From Pimelobacter simplex (GTDB lineage: Bacteria > Actinomycetota > Actinomycetes > Propionibacteriales > Nocardioidaceae), in NCBI RefSeq assembly GCF_900114845.1, contig NZ_FOUK01000001.1, positions 558,001 through 622,000 on the forward strand: a stretch of DNA of 64,000 bases, read 5' to 3'. Shown piece after piece: positions 41,571 to 50,055 of this stretch (the stretch's first letter is position 1; each line of letters opens with the position of its first letter). The translations under genes were made by a program, and so were the position numbers. The notes beneath the pieces are model-generated. The model saw only the letters and a program-made list of their open reading frames with translations. It was not told the DNA's origin and ran no database searches.

Positions 41571-43508
41571 GTGTCAGAACGGCCGACGATCGTCCTCGTC
41601 GATGACTCACCGGAGCTGCGCGCCCTCGTGGGTGCCCGGCTCCGCGCGTCCGGGCTCTTCGAGGTCGTGGGGGAGGGCGCGGACGGCGGCGAGGCGATGA
41701 TGCTCGCCCACGAGCACAGCCCCAGCCTGATGCTGCTCGACACCTCGATGCCCGTCCTCGACGGGCTCGAGTGCCTGCCGCTGGTGCTCGCCGTCTCCCC
41801 GGAGACCAGGGTCGTCATGTACACCGGCTTCAGCGGCCGCGGCCTGGCCGACCGGGCCCGCGAGCTGGGGGCCTCGGACTTCGTCGAGAAGTCGGTCCCG
41901 CTCGACGTCCTGGTCGACCGCCTGTGGCGCCAGGTCGCCGACGCGCACGGGTACGCGGGGCTGGGCGGGATCGGGGCGCGCGGGCTCCCGGGCGACCCGC
42001 CGCCCCGGCCGCCCCGGCCGCTGCGGGTGGCCGGCGAGGCGGACGTCGACGAGGTGCGCGACCAGAAGACCCTGGACGAGCACCTCGAGCGCTACCGGGA
42101 GGTCTTCGACCAGGCAGCGATCGGCATGGCGACGATGACGCTCAACGGCAGCATCGTCCGCGCCAACCAGGCGCTCCTCGACATGGTGGGGCGTCCCGCC
42201 GACCACCTCATCGGTCTCGACTACGGCGTGCTCACCCGGCAGCACGGCGACCACCTCGACGAGGCCCTCGCCCGGATCACCGAGGGCGGCGAGGACCTCG
42301 TCGCCTTCGAGCACCCGATCGACAGCGGCGCCGGCATCCGGACGGTGCGGGTCACGCTGACCCCGGTGCGCGACTCGAAGGGCAGCGCCCTCTACGCGTT
42401 CGCCCAGATCCAGGACGCCACGGCCGAGCTCGAGCTGCGGCGCAGCGAGGAGATCTTCCGGCTGCTGGTCACGGCGGTCAAGGACTACGCGATCTTCATG
42501 CTCGACGTCGACGGCAACGTCGCGAGCTGGAACGCCGGGGCGGCCCACATCAAGGGCTACCGGGCCGACGAGGTCGTCGGCCGGCACTTCCGTCTCTTCT
42601 ACCCGGCCGAGGAGCAGGCGGCGGGACATCCGGAGCACAACCTCGAGCTGGCGCTGCGCGACGGCGTCCACGCCGAGGAGGGCTGGCGGGTCCGCCGCGA
42701 CGGGAGCCGGTTCTGGGCGCGCGTCGTCATCACGGCCGTGCACGACGAGGCCGGTCGGCTCCGGGGGTTCGCCAAGATCACCCGGGACCAGTCCGAGCAG
42801 CGGGCCCACGAGGAGGAGCGCCGGCGCGCTCTCGAGCAGCAGGCGCAGCTCCTGGCCGTCACCGCCCACGAGCTGCGGACGCCGGCCGCGGTGGTCGAGG
42901 GCGCGGTCGCGATGCTCCGCGACGGCGGGGACGAGCTCGACCCGCAGGAGCGCGCCCAGGTGCTCGAGGCGATGGCATCCAGCGCCCGGCGGCTGCAGCG
43001 GCTCGTCACCGACCTCGGCACGGCGTCCGACGTCCAGACCGAGGCGCTCGCGCTCGCGCCCGAGGTGGTGTCGCTGCGGCGCACGCTGATGTCGTCGGCA
43101 GACCGGGTCCACGCGGCCCACGGGACCGCGCGGATCCAGACCCGGGTCGACCAGGAGGTCGACTTCGTCGCGGACCCCGCTCGGCTCGGCCAGGCGCTCG
43201 ACAACCTTCTCGAGAACGCCTACCGGCACGGCCGGCCGCCGATCGCGCTGACGGGGGAGCGCACCGACGACGGCGTCCGGGTGACCGTCAGTGACGCCGG
43301 TCCCGGCGTCGAGCAACGCCTCGTGGGCCGGCTGTTCGAGCGCTTCGCCCACGCCGGGACCACCGCCGGGACGGGCCTCGGGCTCTACCTGGTGCGGGAG
43401 ATCGCGCGCCTGCACGGTGGTGACGCGCGCTACCTCGTGGAGGGCCCCGGCGGCCGCCCCGCGTTCGTGCTCGACCTGCCGATGTCGCCGCAGGTGCCGC
43501 GCAACTAG
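41571..43508 (+). CDS. Receiver-PAS-PAS hybrid histidine kinase
   Basis: A 645-aa soluble kinase. A receiver domain comes first (VDDSPELR; phospho-Asp57 in LLDTSMP; VEKSV with the Lys near 106), then a Pro-rich linker, two PAS domains (about 175-290 and 300-415; the second has SWNAGAAHIKGYRADEVVG), HisKA with His433 in VTAHELRTP, and HATPase with NLLENAYRHG and G boxes. No membrane helix is seen, so it senses an internal signal. The ribosome site AGGGGG favours GTG 41571. No separate regulator gene is adjacent, so phosphate could pass to its own receiver or to a distant partner. Confidence 0.88.
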   Translation: MSERPTIVLVDDSPELRALVGARLRASGLFEVVGEGADGGEAMMLAHEHSPSLMLLDTSMPVLDGLECLPLVLAVSPETRVVMYTGFSGRGLADRARELGASDFVEKSVPLDVLVDRLWRQVADAHGYAGLGGIGARGLPGDPPPRPPRPLRVAGEADVDEVRDQKTLDEHLERYREVFDQAAIGMATMTLNGSIVRANQALLDMVGRPADHLIGLDYGVLTRQHGDHLDEALARITEGGEDLVAFEHPIDSGAGIRTVRVTLTPVRDSKGSALYAFAQIQDATAELELRRSEEIFRLLVTAVKDYAIFMLDVDGNVASWNAGAAHIKGYRADEVVGRHFRLFYPAEEQAAGHPEHNLELALRDGVHAEEGWRVRRDGSRFWARVVITAVHDEAGRLRGFAKITRDQSEQRAHEEERRRALEQQAQLLAVTAHELRTPAAVVEGAVAMLRDGGDELDPQERAQVLEAMASSARRLQRLVTDLGTASDVQTEALALAPEVVSLRRTLMSSADRVHAAHGTARIQTRVDQEVDFVADPARLGQALDNLLENAYRHGRPPIALTGERTDDGVRVTVSDAGPGVEQRLVGRLFERFAHAGTTAGTGLGLYLVREIARLHGGDARYLVEGPGGRPAFVLDLPMSPQVPRN

Positions 43509-43519
43509 GCTGAGCGCCC

Positions 43520-44797
43520 GTGAGCATCACCTGTCTGGTCATCGGCACCGGCGGCCGCGAGCACGCGCTCGCGCTCGCCCTCTCCCGCGACCCCGGGGTC
43601 GGCGAGGTCCACGCGGCCCCGGGCAACCCCGGCATCGGCGCCTTCGCCACGCTGCACCCGGTCGACCCGATGGACGGCGCGGCCGTCGCCGCGCTGGCGT
43701 CGTCGCTGGGCGTGGACCTCGTGGTGGTCGGGCCGGAGGCGCCGCTCGTGGCCGGTGTCGCGGACGCCGTGCGGGAGGCGGGGATCGCGGTCTTCGGGCC
43801 CTCCCGTGCCGCCGCGATGCTCGAGGGCTCCAAGGCGTTCTCCAAGGAGGTCATGGCCGCCGCCGGCGTGCCGACCGCGGGCTCGCGCACGTGCACGACC
43901 CCCGACGAGGTCGCGGCCGCGCTCGACGAGTTCGGGCCGCCGTACGTCGTGAAGGACGACGCGCTCGCCGCCGGGAAGGGCGTCGTCGTCACCCGTTCGC
44001 GCGACGAGGCGCTCGCGCACGCCGCGGGCTGCGGCCGGGTCGTGATCGAGGAGTTCCTCGACGGGCCCGAGGTCTCGCTGTTCGCGGTCTGCGACGGCGC
44101 GACGGCGTACCCCCTGCAGCCGGCGCAGGACTTCAAGCGGATCTTCGACGGCGGTCGCGGCCCCAACACCGGCGGCATGGGCTCGTACTCGCCGCTCCCG
44201 TGGGCGCCCGCCGACCTCGCGTCGACGGTGATGGCGCAGGTCGTGCAGCCCACGCTCGACGAGATGAGCCGGCGCGGGACGCCCTTCGTCGGCTGCCTGT
44301 ACGTCGGCCTCGCGCTCACTGCCGACGGGCCGCGCGTGATCGAGTTCAACTGCCGCTTCGGCGACCCGGACATCCAGCCCGTGCTCGCCGTCCTCGAGTC
44401 GCCGCTCGGCGCGCTCCTCGACGCGGCGGCCCGCGGTGACCTGGCCTCCGTGCCCGCCCCGGTGTTCCGTGACGCGGCCTCGGTGACCGTGGTCCTCGCC
44501 TCGGCGGGCTATCCCGAGACGTCGTCCAAGGGCGACGTGATCACCGGCGTCGGCGCGGCCAACGGCGTGACCGACGTCGACGTCATCCACGCCGGCACCG
44601 CTCTCGCCGACGGCTCCCTCGTCACCGCGGGCGGCCGGGTGGTCGCCGTCCGCGCGGTCGGCTACGACATCGCCGACGCCCGCGCCCGGGCCTACGCGGC
44701 GGCCGACCTGGTCCGGTTCGACGGGCTGCAGCGCCGTACCGACATCGCGGCGGAGCCGCTCGGCGCCGTCGAGGGCGCCTCCCTCAAGGAGGACTGA
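43520..44797 (+). CDS. purD: Phosphoribosylamine-glycine ligase (GAR synthetase)
   Basis: A 425-aa ATP-grasp enzyme, the second step of de novo purine synthesis, joining phosphoribosylamine and glycine. IGTGGREHALA at the N-terminus, GPEAPL, KDDALAAGKGVVV in the ATP-grasp core and GRGPNTGGMGSYSP are all present, as is EFNCRFGDPDIQPVL. GTG 43520 has TAGGCT 14 bases upstream and little Shine-Dalgarno. Its TGA overlaps the ATG of the GNAT gene by one base. Confidence 0.97.
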   Translation: MSITCLVIGTGGREHALALALSRDPGVGEVHAAPGNPGIGAFATLHPVDPMDGAAVAALASSLGVDLVVVGPEAPLVAGVADAVREAGIAVFGPSRAAAMLEGSKAFSKEVMAAAGVPTAGSRTCTTPDEVAAALDEFGPPYVVKDDALAAGKGVVVTRSRDEALAHAAGCGRVVIEEFLDGPEVSLFAVCDGATAYPLQPAQDFKRIFDGGRGPNTGGMGSYSPLPWAPADLASTVMAQVVQPTLDEMSRRGTPFVGCLYVGLALTADGPRVIEFNCRFGDPDIQPVLAVLESPLGALLDAAARGDLASVPAPVFRDAASVTVVLASAGYPETSSKGDVITGVGAANGVTDVDVIHAGTALADGSLVTAGGRVVAVRAVGYDIADARARAYAAADLVRFDGLQRRTDIAAEPLGAVEGASLKED

Positions 44798-45306
44798 TGC
44801 CGGCCGTCGTGGTCCGCCCCGCCACCGACGCGGACCTCGACGCCGTCGCCGCCCTCTACGCCCGGGAGGTCGCCGAGGGACACGCCACCTTCGACGTCGA
44901 GCCGCCCCCGCGGTCGGTGTGGGAGACCAAGCTCGCCTCGACCCACCCCGGCGACCACTTCCTGGTCGCCGCCGCCGGCCCCGCGCCGGACGACGACGTC
45001 CTCGGCTTCGCCTACTCCGGCCCCTTCCGCGACCGCGGCGCCTACCACCACACCCGCGAGGTCACCGTCTACCTCGACGCCGGCGCCACCGGACGCGGTG
45101 TCGGCCGCCTCCTCTACGACGACCTGCTCGCCCGGATGACCGCGGCCGGGATGCGCACCGCCCTGGCCGTCGTCGCGCTCCCGAACGACGCCAGCGAGGG
45201 GCTGCACCGCGCGTGCGGGTTCGAGCGGCAGGGGGTGCTGCGGGAGGTCGGGCGCAAGCACGGGCGCTGGATCGACATCGCGTGGTGGCAGAAGATGCTC
45301 GGCTGA
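44797..45306 (+). CDS. GNAT N-acetyltransferase, phosphinothricin-acetyltransferase-like
   Basis: A 169-aa acetyl-CoA-dependent acetyltransferase of the Pat/Bar/YncA group (VRPATDADLDAVAALYAREVAEG...FDVEPP; acetyl-CoA loop GRGVGRLLYDDL near 105; EVGRKHGRWIDIAWWQK C-terminus). Such enzymes acetylate phosphinothricin, methionine sulphoximine or methionine sulphone. ATG 44797 overlaps the purD stop as TGATG, implying coupled translation. It may be a simple passenger of the purD message. Confidence 0.88.
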   Translation: MPAVVVRPATDADLDAVAALYAREVAEGHATFDVEPPPRSVWETKLASTHPGDHFLVAAAGPAPDDDVLGFAYSGPFRDRGAYHHTREVTVYLDAGATGRGVGRLLYDDLLARMTAAGMRTALAVVALPNDASEGLHRACGFERQGVLREVGRKHGRWIDIAWWQKMLG

Positions 45307-45329
45307 CCGGGCCGACGCTCCCGGTCTGC

Positions 45330-45755
45330 TCAGTCCTGCCAGTCGTGCACGTTCTCGGCGACGAACGTCCGGAAGTCGGGGGCCAGCGCATCGACGCGCC
45401 CGCTGTCGTGGTCGAGCATCCGCACCGGCCCGTCGGCCGCGATCCAGATCGGGTTGCCGGCGCCGTCGTCGGCGATGACGAGGCCGTCGATGACCGCACC
45501 GTGCGTCTCCCGCGCCCACGTCGTCATCTCGAGACACGTCTCGCGGCCGAGCAGCCCGGCGTGGTCCCACAGGTGCACGGCGACGCCCACGAAGCACCCG
45601 CCCCAGCGCGCGGCGAAGTCGGCGAGGTCCGGGTCCGGTGTGAGGCCGAGCGGAGCCAGGCGCGCGGCGAGCTCGTCCGGCGGGATCGGCCGGCCGGCGC
45701 CGTACGTCGTGACGGCGCGGGCGATGCGCGCGACCAGGTCGTCGTCGAGGGCCAT
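45330..45755 (-). CDS. SUKH (SMI1/KNR4)-like protein
   Basis: A 141-aa soluble protein with SUKH-superfamily features: DLADFAARWGGCFVG (the family's [YF]xx.NGG-like region), IADDGAGNPIWI, DGPVRMLDHDSG and a final FRTFVAENV. Many SUKH proteins neutralise polymorphic toxins, but solitary ones occur with no toxin nearby, and none is visible here. Start is ATG 45755. The next gene upstream is the divergent DUF222/HNH gene. Confidence 0.65.
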   Translation of the reverse strand: MALDDDLVARIARAVTTYGAGRPIPPDELAARLAPLGLTPDPDLADFAARWGGCFVGVAVHLWDHAGLLGRETCLEMTTWARETHGAVIDGLVIADDGAGNPIWIAADGPVRMLDHDSGRVDALAPDFRTFVAENVHDWQD

Positions 45756-45797
45756 GGCGCGACCCTAGGGGCGCCGGGCGGGAGGGGTGCGGGCGCG

Positions 45798-45832
45798 GGG
45801 GTTGTGTCGGACCCTCCTGATCTAATACGGGT
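45798..45832 (+). promoter_or_regulatory. Conserved promoter of the DUF222/HNH gene
   Basis: This segment and the first eight codons match the reverse complement of bases 1-59 at 58 of 59 positions, including TTGTGTCGGACC and TCTAATAC. TCTAAT starts 12 bases before ATG 45833 and no ribosome site is present, so a leaderless start is likely. Conservation begins abruptly at 45798. Confidence 0.55.
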
Positions 45833-47113
45833 ATGACTTCGAGCGCCCTTCTCGCCGGCCTCCGGGCGGGGGTGCGGGTGCGGGAGGAGTCGGTGGTTGC
45901 CGAGTGGGCGGGGATCGTGGAGTGGGCCGCCGGCAACACCGTGGCCGACCCGGAGGCGGGCGCCGCGACCATTCGCGACGGGTTCGTCGATACGGGGTTG
46001 CCGATCGCGGGTGAGGGCGCCCCGCTGGTCTCGGAGTTCGCACTCATGGAGCTCGTGGCCGTGCTGGGCCGCTCACCGGATGGTGGCCGGGTCTACGTCG
46101 GCCGGGTGCTCGAATGTGCGTGGCGCCTGCCGCAGGTCTACGCCTCAGTGGTCGCCGGCCGCCTGGCGCCGTGGCGCGCCGAGCGGATCGCCGAAGCCAC
46201 CCGCCCCCTCTGCCCCGCGGCCGCAGCGTTCGTCGACCGCCAGCTGTTCAATGCCACCGGAGTCGGCTGGGCCCAGCTCGAGCGGCTCATTGCGGAGGCG
46301 GTCATCAGGTTCGACCCCGAGCGCTACGAAGCCGAGCGGGCTAGGGCGAGCGACCACCGCTATGTGGAGGTGGGGGCGCCGGATGGCAATGGGCTGGTGT
46401 CGATCGACGGGCTTCTCGATGCGGCCGACGGCCGTGACCTGGATGACGCGATCAGCCGCCGCGCGACCCTGCTCGGCCGACTGGGTAACGAGGCGAGCCT
46501 GGACGTGCGCCGCTCCCAGGCCCTCGGCGACCTTGCCCGCAACGACCTGACGCTCGACCTTGAGGGCGTGCCGGGCCGCCGGGCCGTGCTCAACGTGCAC
46601 ATCACTGATGCGACGCTGCGCGGGACCGGTGCCAACCCGGTGGGCCAGTGGGACCAGCAGCCGGTCAGTGCCGAGCAGATCCGCGACTGGCTCGCGCAGC
46701 CCGGGATGTCGGTGACGGTCCGCCCGGTGCTCGACCTCGCTGACCATGTGCCGGTCACGGCCTACGAGATCCCGGACCGTCACCGCCAGCAAGTCGAGCT
46801 CCGCGACCACACCTGCCGCTTCCCGTACTGCACCAGAACGGCGATGCGCTGCGACCTCGACCACGCCAGACCCCACGGCCAAGGCGGGCCGACCTGCCCG
46901 TGCAACCTCGTCCCGCTCTGCCGGCGCCACCACCGCGCCAAGACCCACAGCCAATGGCGCTACCAAGTCACCAAGATCGGCACCTACGTCTGGCGAAGCC
47001 CGTCCGGCTTCCACTTCGAGGTGAGCCACCGCGGCACACACCAGCACGACCGAACCGATGAAGCCGACGACCCCGAGCCAGGGGTGTACCGGCAACAACC
47101 CGCAACCCGCTGA
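45833..47113 (+). CDS. DUF222 / HNH endonuclease protein (13E12-repeat-like)
   Basis: A 426-aa protein with an alpha-helical DUF222 region (about 10-290) and a C-terminal HNH nuclease domain with CRFPYC...DLDHARP...CNLVPLCRRHH (about 325-365), the Cys pairs and His residues expected to bind metal. These proteins are multi-copy in actinobacteria and include the mycobacterial 13E12 repeats. Their role is unclear, and selfish or recombination-associated functions have been suggested. A second copy begins at the left edge of this window with the same promoter. An inverted repeat lies 75 bases after the stop. Confidence 0.88.
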   Translation: MTSSALLAGLRAGVRVREESVVAEWAGIVEWAAGNTVADPEAGAATIRDGFVDTGLPIAGEGAPLVSEFALMELVAVLGRSPDGGRVYVGRVLECAWRLPQVYASVVAGRLAPWRAERIAEATRPLCPAAAAFVDRQLFNATGVGWAQLERLIAEAVIRFDPERYEAERARASDHRYVEVGAPDGNGLVSIDGLLDAADGRDLDDAISRRATLLGRLGNEASLDVRRSQALGDLARNDLTLDLEGVPGRRAVLNVHITDATLRGTGANPVGQWDQQPVSAEQIRDWLAQPGMSVTVRPVLDLADHVPVTAYEIPDRHRQQVELRDHTCRFPYCTRTAMRCDLDHARPHGQGGPTCPCNLVPLCRRHHRAKTHSQWRYQVTKIGTYVWRSPSGFHFEVSHRGTHQHDRTDEADDPEPGVYRQQPATR

Positions 47114-47187
47114 TCACCGCATCCAGGTACCTCGACCACTGCGGCGCGCCACCACGCCATCGGTAAAGAAGACCCCAGCCCGCGAGG

Positions 47188-47244
47188 CGCCGCAACCCTA
47201 GACGTCCGGCGTCGTGCGGCAACCGAACGTCTAGGGTTGCGGCG
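47188..47244. repeat. Inverted repeat with perfect 18-bp arms
   Basis: CGCCGCAACCCTAGACGT (47188-47205) and its complement (47227-47244) flank a 21-base spacer. It lies between the HNH gene and a GNAT gene, and its end is 43 bases before the GNAT start. It may end HNH transcription. The length of the arms and the CTAG centres in each arm are unusual. Confidence 0.7.
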
Positions 47245-47286
47245 TTGCCGATGCGCTCGGGGTCGGCCGCCGAGAGGAGCTGACTG

Positions 47287-47811
47287 ATGACGGACACCAC
47301 GGGTGCGTCGTCCGCGTCCGCAGCGGGCGTCCGCACGGCCCGGCTGAGCCTCGTCCTGTGGGACGCCGCGACCGTCGCCGACATCAAGGCGGGACGCCGC
47401 CGTCCCGAGTGGCACGCCGACTTCCCGCGTGAGGACGACGAGGGCGCGGCCACGCTCTGGCGTGACGGCGACCCGTGGGGTCCGCGGTCGATCGTGTCGC
47501 TCAAGCAGCAGCTGGTGATCGGCTCGATCGGCTTCTTCGGCCCGCCCGAGGAGGCGGACGACGGCGTGGCCGAGGTCGAGGTCGGCTACGGCCTGGTGCC
47601 GGCGGCGCGCGGGTACGGGCTGGCGAGCGAGGCGCTGGGTGCGCTGCTGGCCCGGGCCGACGGGGCGGGCGTCCGGGTGCGGGCGTCGATCGCGCCGGTG
47701 AACGCGGCGAGCCTGCGGGTGGCGGCGAAGGCCGGGTTCACCGAGGTGCGGGGGAGCACCGAGGACGGCGAGATGGTCCTGGTCCGGCGGGTGCCCGCGT
47801 CTCTCGGCTGA
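47287..47811 (+). CDS. GNAT N-acetyltransferase (RimJ/RimL-like)
   Basis: A 174-aa acetyltransferase resembling the RimJ/RimL/ribosomal-protein or small-molecule group (GSIGFFGPP, EVEVGYGLVPAARGYGLASEALGALLARA with the acetyl-CoA Q/RxxGxG/A-like loop, and NAASLRVAAKAGFTEV). GGAG in CGAGAGGAGCTGACTG precedes ATG 47287. The substrate is not known. It is followed 45 bases later by purB. Confidence 0.85.
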   Translation: MTDTTGASSASAAGVRTARLSLVLWDAATVADIKAGRRRPEWHADFPREDDEGAATLWRDGDPWGPRSIVSLKQQLVIGSIGFFGPPEEADDGVAEVEVGYGLVPAARGYGLASEALGALLARADGAGVRVRASIAPVNAASLRVAAKAGFTEVRGSTEDGEMVLVRRVPASLG

Positions 47812-47856
47812 GCGGCGAATCGGAGCCGCTCGCCGGGCGTGGGAGAATGGGCCACC

Positions 47857-49275
47857 GTGACCGTGCCGAACGTCCTCGCCACCCGCTACGCCGCCGCCGA
47901 TCTCGCTGAGATCTGGTCGCCCGAGCACAAGATCGTCCTCGAGCGGCAGCTGTGGATCGCCGTCCTCAAGGCGCAGAAGGACCTCGGGATCGAGGTGCCC
48001 GACGGGGTCGTCGAGGCCTACGAGAAGGTGGTCGACGTCGTCGACCTGGCGAGCATCGCCGACCGCGAGCGGGTCACCCGGCACGACGTGAAGGCGCGCA
48101 TCGAGGAGTTCGCGGCGCTCGCCGGCCACGAGCACATCCACAAGGGCATGACGAGCCGCGACCTGACCGAGAACGTCGAGCAGCTCCAGGTCCGCCAGTC
48201 CCTCGACCTGCTGCGCGACCGCGCGGTGGCGACGCTGGCCCGGCTGGCCCGGCTCGCGGCCGAGCACGAGACCACGGTGATGGCCGGACGGAGCCACAAC
48301 GTGGCCGCCCAGGCGACGACCCTCGGCAAGCGGTTCGCGACCGTGGCCGACGAGCTGATGATCGCCGTCGAGCGGATCGAGCAGCTGCTCGTCCGCTACC
48401 CCCTGCGCGGCATCAAGGGCCCGATGGGCACGGCCCAGGACATGCTCGACCTGCTCGGTGGGGACGCCGACAAGCTGGCCGACCTCGAGCAGCGGGTGGC
48501 GCGCCACCTCGGCTTCGAGCGGGTGCTGACGAGCGTGGGGCAGGTCTACCCGCGCTCGCTCGACTTCGACGTGCTGTCGGCGCTCGTGCAGCTGACCGCG
48601 GCGCCGTCCAACCTGGCGACGACGATCCGGCTGATGGCCGGCAACGAGATCGTCACCGAGGGCTTCAAGGAGGGCCAGGTCGGCTCCTCCGCCATGCCGC
48701 ACAAGATGAACACGCGCTCGTGCGAGCGGGTCAACGGCCTCGCCGTCGTCACCCGCGGCTACCTGTCGATGGTCGGCGAGCTCGCCGGCGACCAGTGGAA
48801 CGAGGGCGACGTCTCCTGCTCCGTCGTACGACGGGTCGCGCTGCCCGACGCCTTCTTCGCGGTCGACGGGCTCTTCCAGACGTTCCTGACCGTGCTCGAC
48901 GAGTTCGGGGCCTTCCCGGCGGTGATCCAGCGCGAGCTCGACCGCTACCTGCCCTACCTCGCGACGACGAAGGTGCTCATGGCCGCGGTCCGCAACGGAG
49001 TGGGCCGCGAGGCCGCGCACGAGGCGATCAAGGAGGCCGCCGTCGGCACCGCCCTCGCGATGCGCCAGGGCCAGGCCGAGAACGACGTCTTCGCCAAGCT
49101 CGCCGCCGACGACCGGCTCGGGCTCACCACCGAGCAGCTGCAGTCGCTCGTGGCCGAGCCGATCACCTTCACGGGTGCGGCCGTCGCGCAGACCCAGGCG
49201 GTCTGCCGCCAGGTCGCGGCGATCGTCGAGGCGCACCCGGCGGCGGCCGCCTACACCCCCGGAGCCATCCTCTGA
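47857..49275 (+). CDS. purB: Adenylosuccinate lyase
   Basis: A 472-aa fumarase/aspartase-superfamily lyase catalysing two purine steps: SAICAR to AICAR and adenylosuccinate to AMP, both releasing fumarate. The signature SSAMPHKMN starts at Ser277, in the mobile catalytic loop. Other conserved segments are KGMTSRDLTEN near 98 and GRSHNVAAQATT near 146. GTG 47857 is chosen; GTG 47839 and 47863 are in frame. Its stop overlaps the next reading frame by four bases. Confidence 0.95.
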   Translation: MTVPNVLATRYAAADLAEIWSPEHKIVLERQLWIAVLKAQKDLGIEVPDGVVEAYEKVVDVVDLASIADRERVTRHDVKARIEEFAALAGHEHIHKGMTSRDLTENVEQLQVRQSLDLLRDRAVATLARLARLAAEHETTVMAGRSHNVAAQATTLGKRFATVADELMIAVERIEQLLVRYPLRGIKGPMGTAQDMLDLLGGDADKLADLEQRVARHLGFERVLTSVGQVYPRSLDFDVLSALVQLTAAPSNLATTIRLMAGNEIVTEGFKEGQVGSSAMPHKMNTRSCERVNGLAVVTRGYLSMVGELAGDQWNEGDVSCSVVRRVALPDAFFAVDGLFQTFLTVLDEFGAFPAVIQRELDRYLPYLATTKVLMAAVRNGVGREAAHEAIKEAAVGTALAMRQGQAENDVFAKLAADDRLGLTTEQLQSLVAEPITFTGAAVAQTQAVCRQVAAIVEAHPAAAAYTPGAIL

Positions 49276-49676
49276 CGTCGATCGAGGTCGTCTTCCCGGT
49301 CCCGCGGGACCGGGCTTTCGGCTACCTCGAGGACCCGCGCAACCGGCCGGCCTGGCAGTCGTCGCTGCGGGCGGTCGCCGACGTGCGGGCCGACCTCAGT
49401 GGGTGGACCGACGTCACGGTGGTCCCCGGCGTCCGCCCGCGGATGCGCACGACGCTGAGCGAGCCGCCGTACCGCTGGGTCGAGGAGGGCACGTGCGGCC
49501 CCTTCCGGGCCCGGCTCGAGCTGCGCTTCGCCGAGCTGGACGACGGGCAGCGCTGCCGGGTGACCGCGGACTTCCGCGTCCGCGGCCTCCGGGTGGGCGG
49601 GCTGGTCACGTGGGGGAGCAGGTCGACGGTGGCCGCCGACCTGCGCCGCGCCGCGCGGCTGCTCAGCCGCCCTTGA
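49272..49676 (+). CDS. SRPBCC-family protein with CTG start candidate
   Basis: About 134 aa with the START/polyketide-cyclase-like SRPBCC pattern (IEVVFPVPRDRAFGYLEDPRNRPAWQSSLRAV; FRARLELRFAELDDGQRCRVTADF; last helix WGSRSTVAADLRRAARLL). The fold binds hydrophobic ligands; the ligand is unknown. No ATG, GTG or TTG is available before the first strand. The only sensible start is CTG 49272, overlapping the purB stop as CTGA. Translational coupling to purB would allow this weak start. It is convergent with mhuD, overlapping by 14 bases. Confidence 0.7.
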   Translation: MTSIEVVFPVPRDRAFGYLEDPRNRPAWQSSLRAVADVRADLSGWTDVTVVPGVRPRMRTTLSEPPYRWVEEGTCGPFRARLELRFAELDDGQRCRVTADFRVRGLRVGGLVTWGSRSTVAADLRRAARLLSRP

Positions 49677-49980
49677 CGTCGAGCACGACCTCGAACTCCA
49701 GCAGGTCGGCGCCCGTGGACACCGGCTTGCGGGGCGCCTCGCCCGGCTTCTCCGCATGGGCCGCGCGGCCCTGGCCGTCGCGCCAGGCGGCGAACGACTC
49801 CTCGTCGGCCCACTGGGTGACGACGAAGTAGCGGTCCTCGCCGGCGGTCGGGCGCAGCAGCTGGAAGCCGAGGAAGCCGGGGGAGCCCTCGACGGCGCCG
49901 GCCCGGGCGGCGAACCGCTTCTCGAGCTCGGGACCGGCGTCGGGCGGGACCTGGATGGCATTGATCTTCACGACGGGCAT
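49663..49980 (-). CDS. mhuD: MhuD-type haem-degrading monooxygenase
   Basis: A 105-aa dimeric alpha-beta barrel monooxygenase. It begins MPVVKINAIQVPPDAGPELEKR and continues with SPGFLGFQLLRP, closely matching M. tuberculosis MhuD (Rv3592), which opens haem to mycobilins without releasing CO. The key residues Asn7, Arg26, Trp66 and His75 fall at the same positions as in MhuD. The alternative is a generic antibiotic-biosynthesis monooxygenase, but the residue match favours haem. The start is ATG 49980. It is convergent with the SRPBCC gene. Confidence 0.85.
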   Translation of the reverse strand: MPVVKINAIQVPPDAGPELEKRFAARAGAVEGSPGFLGFQLLRPTAGEDRYFVVTQWADEESFAAWRDGQGRAAHAEKPGEAPRKPVSTGADLLEFEVVLDVKGG

Positions 49981-50006
49981 GTCCCGACTCTAGGGCGCGG
50001 GTCGAA

Positions 50007-50055
50007 GGTGTGCCCGGACGGACCTGGGGGGTTGGGTGGTCCGTCCGGGCACACC
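50007..50055. repeat. Perfect 18-bp-arm hairpin with G-rich loop
   Basis: GGTGTGCCCGGACGGACC (50007-50024) and its complement (50038-50055) enclose the loop TGGGGGGTTGGGT. A smaller pair, CCGGCACCG (50062-50070) and CGGTGCCGG (50083-50091), follows. The interval 49981-50213 between mhuD and the sortase-fusion gene otherwise shows nothing coding. It probably terminates the sortase-fusion transcript read on the minus strand. Confidence 0.7.

Noticed and set aside
45330..45755. SUKH protein as the immunity gene of a toxin system with the HNH gene
   Set aside because: The two are divergent, the HNH protein is a full DUF222 family member present in multiple copies, and no secretion or toxin-trafficking domain is present.
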